DNA of 36,325 nt from Prevotellaceae bacterium UBA6417 (GCA_002439755.1 DJPH01000045.1:542-36866); one strand, 5' to 3'. Positions 17,401 through 25,686 are shown, counted from the stretch's first letter. Program-made: numbers and translations. Notes: generated by a model from the sequence alone, not told the origin.

Positions 17401-18315
17401 CATCCGGTGGGGATCGTTCAAGTCGCTGTTGGTCATGAGGCAGATAAGGCGGTCGTGGGCCTCTGCGTTTTCCTCATCTACGAAGTGGCAGTCGTTGGTG
17501 CAGATGAGCTTTACGTTGTATTTGTGTGCCAGTTCGATGAGTACGGCATTGACTTTCTGCTGTAGCGGAAATGTTTCTCTGTTGGCTCTTTGTTCGGGGT
17601 CTTTCACTTCGTGGCGTTGGAGCTCCAGATAGAAGTCGTTGCCGAAAGTGTCTTTGAACCATCTGACCGAGGCTTCTGCGGCTTCGATGTTGCCATTGAG
17701 GATGTGCTGGGGTATTTCACCGCCGAGGCAGGCCGAGCACACTATGAGTCCTTCTCTATACTTTACGAGTTCGTCGTGGTCGGTGCGCGGCTTTTGATAA
17801 AAGCCATCGGTCCATGCCCGCGATACCAGTTTGATAAGGTTGTGGTAGCCTTTTTCGTTCTTGGCCAATACGATAAGGTGCCATCCCGATTGGTCTTCCT
17901 TGCCGTTTCTGTCGGTCATCTTGTGGTGGGCCACATACATTTCGCAGCCCAGGATGGGCTTGAACGATATGACGAAGCGGGCGGATTCGATGTTTTTCCG
18001 GCACAGGGCCAGCAGCTCTTCTTTTGATTTGCCGATGTCGTCCTTCTGGTCTTTCCTGGCAGGGTCGGGTTGGTATTGTCCCGATTCTATCAGGGCCAGC
18101 TTGTCCTCCCATTTCTTCAGTTCATCCTTTGCACCGCTTTTCTTCTTCTTTACATAGTTATAGAACTCTTTGATGCCCATCATGTTGCCATGATCTGTCA
18201 CTGCCATGCCCCTCATACCGTTTTTGATGGCCTTGTCGACCAGCCGGGGTATGCTGCTTTGTCCGTCGAGAACGGAATATTGGGTATGTACGTGTAGATG
18301 AACGAAATCCTGCAT
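14452..18315 (-). CDS. dnaE: DNA polymerase III alpha subunit
   Basis: A 1287-residue replicative polymerase. The N-terminal PHP domain opens with FVHLHVHTQYSVLDG (residues 4-18). The polymerase active site SLPDIDVDFDDDGR has Asp520 and Asp522 as the catalytic DxD pair, preceded by the nucleotide-binding PGRGSAAGS (477-485). The fingers region, tandem helix-hairpin-helix (around QNGLYKSIYDFVERIDLS) and an OB-fold near GQQVTLGGIVTLVREG follow in the usual DnaE1 order. A Lys/Glu-rich insert at about 56-110 interrupts the PHP domain and helps explain the length beyond E. coli DnaE (1160). It is transcribed from a TAnnTTTG promoter, with trxA downstream. Confidence 0.97.
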   Translation of the reverse strand: MQDFVHLHVHTQYSVLDGQSSIPRLVDKAIKNGMRGMAVTDHGNMMGIKEFYNYVKKKKSGAKDELKKWEDKLALIESGQYQPDPARKDQKDDIGKSKEELLALCRKNIESARFVISFKPILGCEMYVAHHKMTDRNGKEDQSGWHLIVLAKNEKGYHNLIKLVSRAWTDGFYQKPRTDHDELVKYREGLIVCSACLGGEIPQHILNGNIEAAEASVRWFKDTFGNDFYLELQRHEVKDPEQRANRETFPLQQKVNAVLIELAHKYNVKLICTNDCHFVDEENAEAHDRLICLMTNSDLNDPHRMLYSKQEWFKTREEMNAVFEDVPEALQNTCDICDSIETYSIDHAPIMPNFAIPEEFGTEEEYRKKYSKKDLYDEFTRDENGRVVCDEAEGQKKIDKLGGYDKLYRIKLEADYLAELTYKGAKERYGDPLSKDVKDRINFELHVMKTMGFPGYFLIVQDYISAARNELNVSVGPGRGSAAGSAVAYCLGITQIDPIKYDLLFERFLNPDRISLPDIDVDFDDDGRGRVLDWVTKKYGKEKVAHIITYGTMATKLAIKDVARVEKLPLSESQRLCKLIPDKLPEGPDGKVPKMNLTNAIAAIPELAEAEHSPNPLLHDTIRYAKMLEGNVRNTGVHACGTIICRDDISDWVPVSTADDKETGEKLRCTQYEGSVIEETGLIKMDFLGLKTLSILKEAVENIRISLGIEIDVDHLDINDPATYQLFCEGRTIGTFQFESAGMQKYLRELQPSVFEDLIAMNALYRPGPMSYIPSFIKRKKGEEPIVYDLPCMEKYLKETYGITVYQEQVMLLSRLIAGFTRGQSDTLRKAMGKKQIEKLNHLYPKFIEGGTKNGYDPKILEKIWNDWRAFASYAFNKSHATCYSWIAYQTAYLKANFPSQYMAAVMSRSLANINDITKLMDECKSIGIQTLRPDINESRLKFSVNKHNDIRFGMGAIKGVSTAAIENIVKERDQNGLYKSIYDFVERIDLSSCNRRTLENLIIAGALDCFKDIRREQFFEANNKGETFLEQLIRYGQTYKNDLANNSNSLFGGMEAFEISKPEIPALQTQWTQLEKLNKERELIGIYLSAHPLDSYAVVIKNICTLHLDDLDQLKKYAGQQVTLGGIVTLVREGVSKRNTAYGITKLEDYSGQGEIALFGTDWSTFRNYLIPGNALYITGRAQPKRWDPTQIELKIEKIEFLADIKETAIEKITISTGIDRLDETFCEDFISYCLGNKGNTTVYFNLNDNKSKSHIFLKATGCKVDVCKEMLDYLDSQNGFTYKIN

Positions 18316-18346
18316 GTGTTTGTCTGGTTTTAGGAATAATGAACTA

Positions 18347-18354
18347 CAAAGTTA
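18347..18354 (-). promoter_or_regulatory. dnaE promoter -7 element
   Basis: TAACTTTG on the minus strand is an exact TAnnTTTG match 32 bases before the dnaE ATG. Confidence 0.65.
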
Positions 18355-18440
18355 ATGCTTTTCTTTGTTTCGGTGCAGTCAAACGGCCATCAGGAACAAA
18401 TAAAATGCATGCCCTGTCTGTATAATCTGTATTTTTTCCT

Positions 18441-18448
18441 TACATTTG
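18441..18448 (+). promoter_or_regulatory. upp promoter -7 element
   Basis: TACATTTG matches TAnnTTTG, 64 bases before the upp ATG. A TGCAAT/ATTGCA inverted repeat (18447-18452 and 18462-18467) overlaps the likely transcription start, with a third ATTGCA at 18477-18482. Confidence 0.6.
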
Positions 18449-18512
18449 CAATGCGTGAAGAATTGCAGGACTCTTCATTGCAGCCAAGAATAATAAAACC
18501 AGAATATTATAC

Positions 18513-19163
18513 ATGAAACTCGTTAATCTGGGAAGCAACAATACGCTTCTTAATCAGTTTGTGAGCGAAATCCGCGATGTGACAGTACAGAATGACCGGT
18601 TACGCTTTCGCAAGAACATAGAGAGAATAGGTGAAGTTATGGCTTACGAGATAAGCAAGGCTTTACCCTATGCAGAGAGGGATGTGACCACTCCGTTGGG
18701 CACGGCCCGCGTCAGTGTGCCGAATGCCCCTATTGTGCTGGGCACGATTTTGCGTGCCGGACTGCCGTTTCATCAGGGCTTTCTTAATTTTTTCGACCAG
18801 GCCGAGAATGCTTTTGTGTCGGCTTATCGTAAGGAACGCCATGATACTTTGAACTTTGTGATTGAGTATCTGGCTGCTCCTCCATTGAATGGCAAGACGC
18901 TGATACTGGTTGACCCGATGTTGGCAACGGGAGGCTCGATGGAGCTAAGCTATAAGGCTTTGCGTACACGTGGCGTGCCATCGACGCTGCATATGGCTGT
19001 GATTGTGGCCACACAACGCGCTGTTGACCTGATGGCGGGCCTGTTTCCCGACGACAATGTGACGCTCTGGTGTGCTGCCATCGACCCTGCGTTGAACGAG
19101 CGTCACTATATTGTGCCCGGACTGGGCGATGCCGGCGATTTGTGTTTCGGTGAGAAGGAGTAG
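18513..19163 (+). CDS. upp: Uracil phosphoribosyltransferase
   Basis: A 216-residue pyrimidine salvage enzyme, converting uracil and PRPP to UMP and pyrophosphate. The PRPP-binding loop LVDPMLATGGSM (132-143) and the uracil-binding C-terminal segment YIVPGLGDAGDLCFG (198-212) are both intact, and RAGLP at 81-85 is conserved. The length fits the family. It is convergent with a uracil permease gene across a shared terminator, so import and salvage lie side by side. Confidence 0.96.
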   Translation: MKLVNLGSNNTLLNQFVSEIRDVTVQNDRLRFRKNIERIGEVMAYEISKALPYAERDVTTPLGTARVSVPNAPIVLGTILRAGLPFHQGFLNFFDQAENAFVSAYRKERHDTLNFVIEYLAAPPLNGKTLILVDPMLATGGSMELSYKALRTRGVPSTLHMAVIVATQRAVDLMAGLFPDDNVTLWCAAIDPALNERHYIVPGLGDAGDLCFGEKE

Positions 19164-19178
19164 GGGTTACCCAATATT

Positions 19179-19225
19179 CAAATAAAAAGGATGCGCAACC
19201 AAAAATTGTGCATCCTTTTTATTTG
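19179..19225. terminator. Long bidirectional terminator between upp and uraA
   Basis: A 20-bp stem (19179-19198 with 19206-19225) containing one G/T wobble and a 7-base loop, with A- and T-runs inside the arms so it works for both convergent genes. Confidence 0.92.
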
Positions 19226-19236
19226 TATGCCCCTGG

Positions 19237-20547
19237 CTAATCTTTTTTGAACGTATAGTCTTTTCCGGGCAGTATGGCATTGAGCAGTATGCCCACGATG
19301 GCTGCCACTGCAAGTCCCGACAAGGAGGTAAAGCCTATGCTGATGGCGTCGTTGTTGCCATATTTGATGCCTATTGCGAGCACCAGTATGAGGGCTGCGA
19401 TGATGACGTTGCGCGATTTCGTGAAGTCAACCTTGCTTTCTACGATGTTGCGAACTCCCACAGCTGCTATCATGCCATATAGAACTAGCGACACGCCCCC
19501 TATAGTGGCCGTAGGCATAGAGCTGACGAGTGCGGAGAACTTGGGACTGAAGGAGAAGAGTATGGCAAAGCAGGCTGCGATGCGTATTACCCGCGGATCG
19601 AAGACTCGGGTCAGGTTGAGTACACCTGTATTCTCGCCATATGTGGTGTTGGCGGGTGCACCGAACAGAGATGCCGCTATGGTGGCAAGGCCGTCTCCGA
19701 TGAGTGTGCGGTGAAGTCCGGGCTTGCTGAGATAGTTGCGTCCTACCGTCGACGAGATGGCACAGATGTCGCCGATGTGTTCCAGCATGGTGGCAAGTGC
19801 AATGGGCATGACACAGATGATCGAGGAGATGAGCAGCGATGTGTCGGGGTTTTGCAATACGGGCAGTACGGTGTCTTCAGCCTTGAAGGGGAGCCCTATC
19901 CACGCGGCTTCGCTGACGCGGCTGAAGTCTACCTGATTGAAACAGGCGGCTACGGCATACGAACCTGCTACGCCTATTAGGATGGGTATGATTTTTATCA
20001 TGCCGCGGCCATAGATGTTGCACACCACAACGAGGATGATGGCCAGTGCCGCTATGCCCCAGTTGGCGGTGCAGTTGGTGATGGCCGACCCCGAAAGGGT
20101 AAGACCTATGGCGATGATGATGGGGCCTGTGACCACCGGAGGAAAGAATTTCATCACCTTTTGCACGCCGTATGCCTTGATGCAGCCGGCAAGCACGAAG
20201 TAGAGCAGTCCGGCACAGGCCACTCCGACACAGGCGTAGGGCAATGACTCGGCCACGCTGAGACCGGCGGTCTTTCCCATTTCGGTCACTGCGGCATAGC
20301 CGCCGATGAAGGCAAACGACGAACCGAGAAAGGCCGGAACCTGCCATTTGCATATCCAGTGGAACAGCAGTGTGCCCAGTCCTGCAAACAATAGGGTGGC
20401 CGAAACCGACAGACCGGTAATGGCAGGTACGAGCACGGTGGCTCCGAACATGGCAAACATGTGTTGCAGACCGAGCACGGTCATCTTGGGAATACCCAGT
20501 GTGCGGGCATCCATTATGCCTTCATTGAAGGCCTTTTTATTATCCAT
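19237..20547 (-). CDS. uraA: Uracil permease, NCS2 (UraA/xanthine) family
   Basis: A 436-residue inner-membrane nucleobase:proton symporter with about 14 hydrophobic segments. The substrate-binding glutamates known from UraA are visible: Glu256 in TMLEHIGD and Glu305 in NTTYGENTG. The first family motif, GLQHMFAMFGATVLVP, is at residues 26-41. Uracil specificity is favoured by its position next to upp, but xanthine or another base is possible from sequence alone. It is transcribed from a TAnnTTTG promoter at 20608-20615. Confidence 0.9.
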   Translation of the reverse strand: MDNKKAFNEGIMDARTLGIPKMTVLGLQHMFAMFGATVLVPAITGLSVSATLLFAGLGTLLFHWICKWQVPAFLGSSFAFIGGYAAVTEMGKTAGLSVAESLPYACVGVACAGLLYFVLAGCIKAYGVQKVMKFFPPVVTGPIIIAIGLTLSGSAITNCTANWGIAALAIILVVVCNIYGRGMIKIIPILIGVAGSYAVAACFNQVDFSRVSEAAWIGLPFKAEDTVLPVLQNPDTSLLISSIICVMPIALATMLEHIGDICAISSTVGRNYLSKPGLHRTLIGDGLATIAASLFGAPANTTYGENTGVLNLTRVFDPRVIRIAACFAILFSFSPKFSALVSSMPTATIGGVSLVLYGMIAAVGVRNIVESKVDFTKSRNVIIAALILVLAIGIKYGNNDAISIGFTSLSGLAVAAIVGILLNAILPGKDYTFKKD

Positions 20548-20607
20548 ATTGAGTGATATTGAAGTTTCCTATTGAGGAGAAATCTGTATGTACAGACCAA
20601 ATTTGCA

Positions 20608-20615
20608 CAAATTTA
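20608..20615 (-). promoter_or_regulatory. uraA promoter -7 element
   Basis: TAAATTTG on the minus strand matches TAnnTTTG, 60 bases before the uraA ATG. The stretch from here to 20751 holds nothing else I recognise. Confidence 0.6.
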
Positions 20616-20751
20616 GCACTTTTGTCCCGATTGGCAAGCATCCGAGCCCATATTTTCTTCATTTGCTTCATCAATGACTGAAAATAATGCCCTTTGGGGC
20701 TTGAAAGTGCAGTCTGCGGCTTGGTGTGTTGCTATGTCTGGCGTTGCAACG

Positions 20752-20958
20752 TGTTTCCTGTACATATCACATGTTGTTTCCTGTACATGTCACAAGTTGT
20801 TTCCTGTACATGTCACAAGTTGTTTCCTGTACATGTCACAAGTTGTTTCCTGTACATATCACATGTTGTTTCCTGTACATGACACACGTTGTTTCCTGTA
20901 CATGTCACACTTTGTTTCATGCGCATGAAACACGTTGTTTCCCTACAGGAAACATGCA
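20752..20958. repeat. Nine-unit 23-bp tandem repeat
   Basis: Units start at 20752, 20775, 20798, 20821, 20844, 20867, 20890, 20913 and 20936, an exact 23-bp period. A typical unit is TGTTTCCTGTACAT followed by GTCACAAGT. The first seven units keep the TGTACA core; units differ mainly in the second half (ATATCACATG, ATGTCACAAG, ATGACACACG). The last two diverge into palindromes: GTTTCATGCGCATGAAAC at 20914-20931 and GTTTCC-ctaca-GGAAAC at 20937-20953. Because 23 is not a multiple of 3, all three forward frames are open and spell similar Cys/His peptides; these are not genes. The array is upstream of uraA and downstream of rubrerythrin. Confidence 0.95.
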
Positions 20959-21018
20959 GAGGTTTCCTATATGCCTTTTGCAGGGTCAGGGGAGCTGTGT
21001 TGGCAACTTCGGAGGCAT

Positions 21019-21053
21019 AAAAAAAGGAAGTACCGGCAGGGGTACTTCCTTTT
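21019..21053 (-). terminator. Rubrerythrin terminator
   Basis: A 13-bp perfect stem (21022-21034 with 21041-21053) and 6-base loop. The A run at 21019-21025 gives the U-tract on the minus strand, just past the rubrerythrin stop. Confidence 0.9.
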
Positions 21054-21074
21054 GAGTGTCTGTAACGACTGATG

Positions 21075-21629
21075 TTATTTACCGAAGAAACGCTTGTGAA
21101 GGCCTTTGAAGCCGCAGCAGTGACGGGCTTCGTCGCGTGCCATCTCGTGTACGCTGTCGTGAATGGCATCATAGTTCAGCTTCTTGGCAAGCAGGGCAAT
21201 GCGGTTCTTGTCGGCGCAGGCTCCGGCCTCGGCAACGATGCGTGCTTCAAGGTTGGTTTTGGTGTCCCAAACTGTTTCACCTATCATTTCGATGAAGCGC
21301 GAAGCGTGTCCGGCTTCTTCATAGGCGTAGCGCTTGAATGCCTCGGCAATCTCGGGATATCCCTCGCGGTCGGCCTGACGTGCCATGGCCAGATACATTC
21401 CCACTTCGGCACATTCGCCTTGAGCATGTGCTTTCAGTCCTTCAAGTACTTCGGCATCAATGCCTTTTGCTATGCCTATTACATGCTCGGCAGCAAACTT
21501 CTGTTCGTCAGAATCCTCGTTGTATTCTACAAACTTGGAGGCCGGTGCACCGCAGAGGGGGCACTTCTCGGGGGCTGCATCGCCTTCGTGGATGTAGCCA
21601 CATACTGTACAAATGAATTTCTTCTTCAT
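21075..21629 (-). CDS. Rubrerythrin with N-terminal rubredoxin domain
   Basis: A 184-residue non-haem iron peroxidase that reduces hydrogen peroxide, protecting an anaerobe. The rubredoxin-like centre is at the N-terminus: Cys7, Cys10, Cys23 and Cys26. The ferritin-like four-helix domain follows, with di-iron ligands Glu72 or Glu75, Glu105 and His108 in EEAGH, Glu134, and Glu167 and His170 in DEARH. Classical rubrerythrin has the order reversed, so this is the reverse-rubrerythrin type. It is a single gene with its own promoter and terminator. Confidence 0.92.
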   Translation of the reverse strand: MKKKFICTVCGYIHEGDAAPEKCPLCGAPASKFVEYNEDSDEQKFAAEHVIGIAKGIDAEVLEGLKAHAQGECAEVGMYLAMARQADREGYPEIAEAFKRYAYEEAGHASRFIEMIGETVWDTKTNLEARIVAEAGACADKNRIALLAKKLNYDAIHDSVHEMARDEARHCCGFKGLHKRFFGK

Positions 21630-21685
21630 GCTTTTGATTTTTAGATTAGTGTTGTTGTGGCCCTGCTGTGGGCCTTTGTCGACTG

Positions 21686-21693
21686 CAAATTTA
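21686..21693 (-). promoter_or_regulatory. Rubrerythrin promoter -7 element
   Basis: TAAATTTG on the minus strand matches TAnnTTTG, 57 bases before the ATG. Confidence 0.6.
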
Positions 21694-21758
21694 CAAAATG
21701 GAGGGCTATTTTAAGTATGAACGAATGTTATAATTGCCGTTTGTCGTATATAAAATAA

Positions 21759-21786
21759 ATGTGCGCCGACTTTTGCCGACGCACAT
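21759..21786 (-). terminator. Terminator of the 1182-residue secreted-protein gene
   Basis: On the minus strand ATGTGCG pairs with CGCACAT and the stem continues with five more pairs (two of them wobbles) to an AAAA loop, followed by a T-rich TTTATTTTA. It lies about 40 bases past the stop. Confidence 0.8.
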
Positions 21787-21825
21787 CTGTTGTGTTGTAA
21801 ATCTTAAATAGCAACTATGCTGCCA

Positions 21826-24800
21826 CTATTTGATTTGAATTTTCTTCTTGCCTACAATGTAGACTCCTTTCTTCAGATTCTTGGCTGCCTGGCTGCTCTT
21901 CACGTTTTTCTTGATGAGCTTGCCGTCGATGCCGTAGACGTTGACGGTGCCGTTGGCCAATTCGGTGTTGAGCTGTCTGATGCTGGTGATAGGAGCTGCG
22001 GCTTCGAGGGTCAGATCTGCCTGTCCGCCTGCATCGGCAATGAGCAATGGGTTGATATAACCCGTCATACCGTCGATGAAGGTGTCGTTGGTCGATGCCG
22101 TCAGCTTCACATCCTCAAACATTCCGTAACCGGCCTTGTGCAGAGAGTCACCATAGAGCACGCCTACGAGTCCGTTGGCTGTCTGGGCTGTTGTCGTAAA
22201 TTCGTTGGGAGCTTCTACAATCAGTCTTACTTCATCTTCGCTTTCGGGATCGTATGCCTTGTAGTCACCGCTGATGGCGATAAACGGCTGTCCGGCTGCA
22301 ATGGCCGTGCCTTCCTTGATTTCGCTCAGCTCAAGTGTGGTCTCGTTGGGCATGTTCTTGATGGTATAGAACTTGAAGCCGTCGTTGATCACATTCAGGT
22401 TGCTCTGGGCAAACGGAAGGGTTACGATGGAAATGTAGTTGTTTTCAAACGGATATTCAACCGTTCCTGTTTCTTCAACCTCCTTGAAGGTCCACGACGA
22501 AGCCGAGTTGTAGCCGCCTGCCCATACCTTCAGACGTCCTTCACCGCTTGCATGCAGCGGGAGCTTGTTGACGTTAAGGGTATCGGCACATATGATGTTG
22601 AACTCACCTACACCCGTAAACTCTAAATAATAAGGTACGGGTTTCTTGGAAAGACCACCGCCTACAGACTGTGAATAGAACTTGCCGAGGTAGGAACCTG
22701 TGGCACGGTTCTGGAAAGCATAAGCCGTATCGCCCAGAGCCACTGCACGCCACATTGTGGCCGGATTGGCAAGCTCGTCCTGTACATCCGTGTCGCGGTC
22801 GTAGAAGCCGTGCCAGATTTCATCCACTTCAGATTCGAGTTTCTCGTCTTCGGTGTTGGCAGTCTGAGAGTAGATCACATTGCCGAATACCTTGGTATCA
22901 TAGATATTGTCTTCCTTGCCTGTGCGGGTCTGGTCGCAGTTGGCAATATAATACCACTGACCTGCCTTGATGGTCTTCTGCTGGCTCTTGAACTTGGCAA
23001 GTGCGGTATTGATGCTTTCGATGCGCTTGTCCAGGTCACTCTTCACGGGTTTCTTGCGGTCGTAATTGTTGGCTGCGGCAACTACTTGCTCGTATGCTGC
23101 CAGTTGCTCGTCTGTAACCTGACCGAAGTCTTCGCCTACTCCATAGGTTTCAACATATTTGTTGCTGTTCTGCACTACTCCGAAGATGGTGGCTGTGTCG
23201 GCAATCAAAGGCTTTACGGCTTCGATGGCAGCGTTGAGCTTGTCATAGTCTTCCTGGGTTGCATTGTTGTTGGCCACGGCTTCGCGGGCATGGTTCATCT
23301 GTGTGAGCAATGCATCGCAGGCATCTTTCAGGCCGGGAGCATAGGCATATTGTGAGTATTCCTCGTTAAGCACAGCCGGATACATCTGGAACTCGGAGAT
23401 ACTATAGTATATCTTGCCATAGTAAGGAGTGGGGTTGAAGGTGTCGTCAATGTCGAAACGCACATAACGATAGGCCTCTCCCATGTCGATACCCGTAGAG
23501 TAGGCATCGATGATATTGCTCTCGCCGGTCAGCTCTACCTTCTGTATCTTGGTCCATACTTCGGTATCGTTGTTGCGGGCATATACGGTCAGCTTGGTAG
23601 GACGTTCGTTCTGACCATAGTCACCCGAACGCTTTGACATCTTGAACACAAACTTCTGTACGGGCTTCTCGCCGAGGTCGGCATAGATGCAGAACGCACC
23701 GTCGATGATGGTGGCACCGGCTACGGTCGGATTGTAGCCGCCTGTGTGCAGGTAGGTGTCATAGTTGTTGTCGTTCAGATAGGCAATGCTGTTGTCTTCG
23801 TCCTCTTTGTTCTTCTTATAGTTGACGGTTACCTGGCTTTCGGCAGGGTCATCGGAGAATTGTGTCAGCAACGGGTTCTCCTTGTCGATGTCGTAGTTGA
23901 AGCAAGAACTGTAGGTGGTGATGGCAGGGTCGAGCAGGTTGTCGAGCTGCTGTGTAAGGGCAAGCTGCTTGACTTCGGCCTGAAGTTTGTCGATGATTTC
24001 CTGCGGCACTTTCTCGAAGTTCCACCCACACCATGTCTCGCTTGAAGAGTTTTGGCCGAGGTGTCCGTTAAGGCTCTTGCCGTAACCATTGGCATCGGGA
24101 TAGTAGGGACGTTTGTTCATCTCGGTGTTTCCCATGCGGAAAGAACCGTCACCGCGCGAAGCAATGATCTGCTCCACAGAAGGCTCGTCTCTCAACTCTA
24201 CATACTGAGCCTTTGCATAAGTCTTGTCGATATATTTGCCAAGGCCGAAGTTCTTGACGTTGTAGTTGCCGCTTTCGAGCTTTTCAACGTAGAAGATGTA
24301 GTTGGGGTCATCCAGTTGTGGGTCGTTCCAGTAAACATAACCGTCTTTGCTTCCCATCAGCATCGGGGAAACGCCGCGTTCTTCCTGGAACTTCTCATAA
24401 GAGCTGGTGATGTAGTAATAGCCGTCTGTGATAGGATTCATGGAAGCCAGCAAGTCCTCGTAAAGGGGTTTCAGCTCCTTGAAGCAAGCCAGATAGGCCT
24501 CTTCGCCGTCAACCATGTCGATGGCATCCTGGGCCTTAAGCAATGCTGTTTCATAGGTATTGACTTTCTCTTGCGGGTAGTAGCCCGGTTTGTCACCGAT
24601 GGGGAACGTAGAAGTGTTTTTGCTGATTTCGGCAAGCAACTTCTTCAGGTTGATGAGTGCGCTGTTGTCGGTGTGTATGGTGCCTTCGTAGGCATTCCAT
24701 ACCACGATGTCCTTGGCTGTTCCGTAGTAGGAGTAGCCATAGTTCCAGAAAGGACCGAAGTGGTTTCTCGTTTCTGTTTTTTCGCCTGTATCGGCATCCT

Positions 24801-25374
24801 CTTTAACGTCGAAGTGAACAAAGACAACTGAAGCATCGTCTACAAGACCTGTACTGGTCCACTGAGTGTGTACGGATACGTTGACGTTGTTCATTGCGCT
24901 TTCAATTTCAAAGCTCGTGGCATCGTCAATGTTGTCGGTCAAAGCCGTCGACATCGGGTTGGCGCAGCAGGTCACGTACTTCTTCGTATCCACGTGCTGC
25001 AGATAGTAGGAGTTGACACCGTCGTGCTGGGCCGGTGCTTCCACAAGCTCATAGATGTTGTCCGACGACAACGGAGTGTCGGTTACGTCCAATTGACCGT
25101 CGCTGGTGCGATTGTACTTGTCCTGGACACCGTTGAGGAAAACTCCCTCAAGGTCGCTGTACAGGCAAGTTGAATACTTGAAGGTACCGGTGGTTTTGTC
25201 GTACCATGTACCGACTGCGTTTTGCAGAACGATTTTGTCGCCGGCTTTCAATGCGTCCCATGAAATCCTTTCACCTGGGACGATGTAGTCCTTCAGCTCA
25301 ACATCGTCTGCTGCTTTTGTCAGACCTGTGCATACTGCAAGCAGTAGCAAGACTAACGGTAAAACTTTTCTCAT
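21826..25374 (-). CDS. Large secreted multidomain protein with T9SS-like tail
   Basis: A 1182-residue protein with a signal peptide (MRKVLPLVLLLLAVCTGLTKA). I prefer ATG 25374, which gives a proper signal, over one at 25419. The N-terminal third has ricin/fascin-like repeats (YYLQHVDTKKYVT, YYYITSSYEKF). About residues 510-665 resemble a discoidin (F5/8 type C) domain, with YRYVRFDIDDTF and ending FQMYPAVLN. Residues about 665-800 are helical and FIVAR-like, with LNAAIEAVKPLI. The last 60 residues (VNVYGIDGKLIKK to GVYIVGKKKIQIK) match a type A T9SS sorting domain. It is likely exported and attached to the cell surface, perhaps glycan-binding. No catalytic motif was seen. Confidence 0.85.
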   Translation of the reverse strand: MRKVLPLVLLLLAVCTGLTKAADDVELKDYIVPGERISWDALKAGDKIVLQNAVGTWYDKTTGTFKYSTCLYSDLEGVFLNGVQDKYNRTSDGQLDVTDTPLSSDNIYELVEAPAQHDGVNSYYLQHVDTKKYVTCCANPMSTALTDNIDDATSFEIESAMNNVNVSVHTQWTSTGLVDDASVVFVHFDVKEDADTGEKTETRNHFGPFWNYGYSYYGTAKDIVVWNAYEGTIHTDNSALINLKKLLAEISKNTSTFPIGDKPGYYPQEKVNTYETALLKAQDAIDMVDGEEAYLACFKELKPLYEDLLASMNPITDGYYYITSSYEKFQEERGVSPMLMGSKDGYVYWNDPQLDDPNYIFYVEKLESGNYNVKNFGLGKYIDKTYAKAQYVELRDEPSVEQIIASRGDGSFRMGNTEMNKRPYYPDANGYGKSLNGHLGQNSSSETWCGWNFEKVPQEIIDKLQAEVKQLALTQQLDNLLDPAITTYSSCFNYDIDKENPLLTQFSDDPAESQVTVNYKKNKEDEDNSIAYLNDNNYDTYLHTGGYNPTVAGATIIDGAFCIYADLGEKPVQKFVFKMSKRSGDYGQNERPTKLTVYARNNDTEVWTKIQKVELTGESNIIDAYSTGIDMGEAYRYVRFDIDDTFNPTPYYGKIYYSISEFQMYPAVLNEEYSQYAYAPGLKDACDALLTQMNHAREAVANNNATQEDYDKLNAAIEAVKPLIADTATIFGVVQNSNKYVETYGVGEDFGQVTDEQLAAYEQVVAAANNYDRKKPVKSDLDKRIESINTALAKFKSQQKTIKAGQWYYIANCDQTRTGKEDNIYDTKVFGNVIYSQTANTEDEKLESEVDEIWHGFYDRDTDVQDELANPATMWRAVALGDTAYAFQNRATGSYLGKFYSQSVGGGLSKKPVPYYLEFTGVGEFNIICADTLNVNKLPLHASGEGRLKVWAGGYNSASSWTFKEVEETGTVEYPFENNYISIVTLPFAQSNLNVINDGFKFYTIKNMPNETTLELSEIKEGTAIAAGQPFIAISGDYKAYDPESEDEVRLIVEAPNEFTTTAQTANGLVGVLYGDSLHKAGYGMFEDVKLTASTNDTFIDGMTGYINPLLIADAGGQADLTLEAAAPITSIRQLNTELANGTVNVYGIDGKLIKKNVKSSQAAKNLKKGVYIVGKKKIQIK

Positions 25375-25459
25375 ACTCTTTATGTTTAAAATTAAATAGC
25401 TCTCTTTACGTAAAAGCAAGCTCCAAGGTTATTTCCCCTAACCCATGGTTTATCCATAG

Positions 25460-25467
25460 CAAAGTTA
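25460..25467 (-). promoter_or_regulatory. Promoter -7 element of the large secreted-protein gene
   Basis: TAACTTTG on the minus strand, with a TTG 17 bases upstream and 85 bases before the ATG. The 312-base gap between the two divergent genes holds this promoter and the one at 25652; I see nothing else in it. Confidence 0.6.
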
Positions 25468-25651
25468 GGATTTAGTTGGCTAAACAACAGTATTATTGGC
25501 AAGTTTTTTATGATGCAGGGATGTTTATTCATGAGATTTGCTTTCTGTTGCTTGCGGAAATGGGTAAAAAGTAATCTGTATTCATCAAAACGGATGAAAA
25601 TTCATCATGTAATGTGATGGCGTAAAGCGCAATTGTCCTGCCAAGCTTTTG

Positions 25652-25659
25652 TAACTTTG
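25652..25659 (+). promoter_or_regulatory. Promoter of beta-helix protein gene; decides its start
   Basis: TAACTTTG with TTG at 25633-25635 (16-base spacing), 27 bases before ATG 25687. The frame is open upstream to 25633, but that stretch covers the promoter itself, so 25687 is the start. Confidence 0.65.
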
Positions 25660-25686
25660 CAGCTTCAACAACAATACGGCTACAGT

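Noticed and set aside
20752..20958. CRISPR array
   Set aside because: Units are contiguous 23-bp tandem copies with no unique spacers, and no cas gene is in the window.
20674..21055. Overlapping open frames encoding repeated Cys/His peptides
   Set aside because: They arise because the 23-bp repeat keeps all three forward frames open; the frames encode near-identical peptides and have no start signals or signal peptides.
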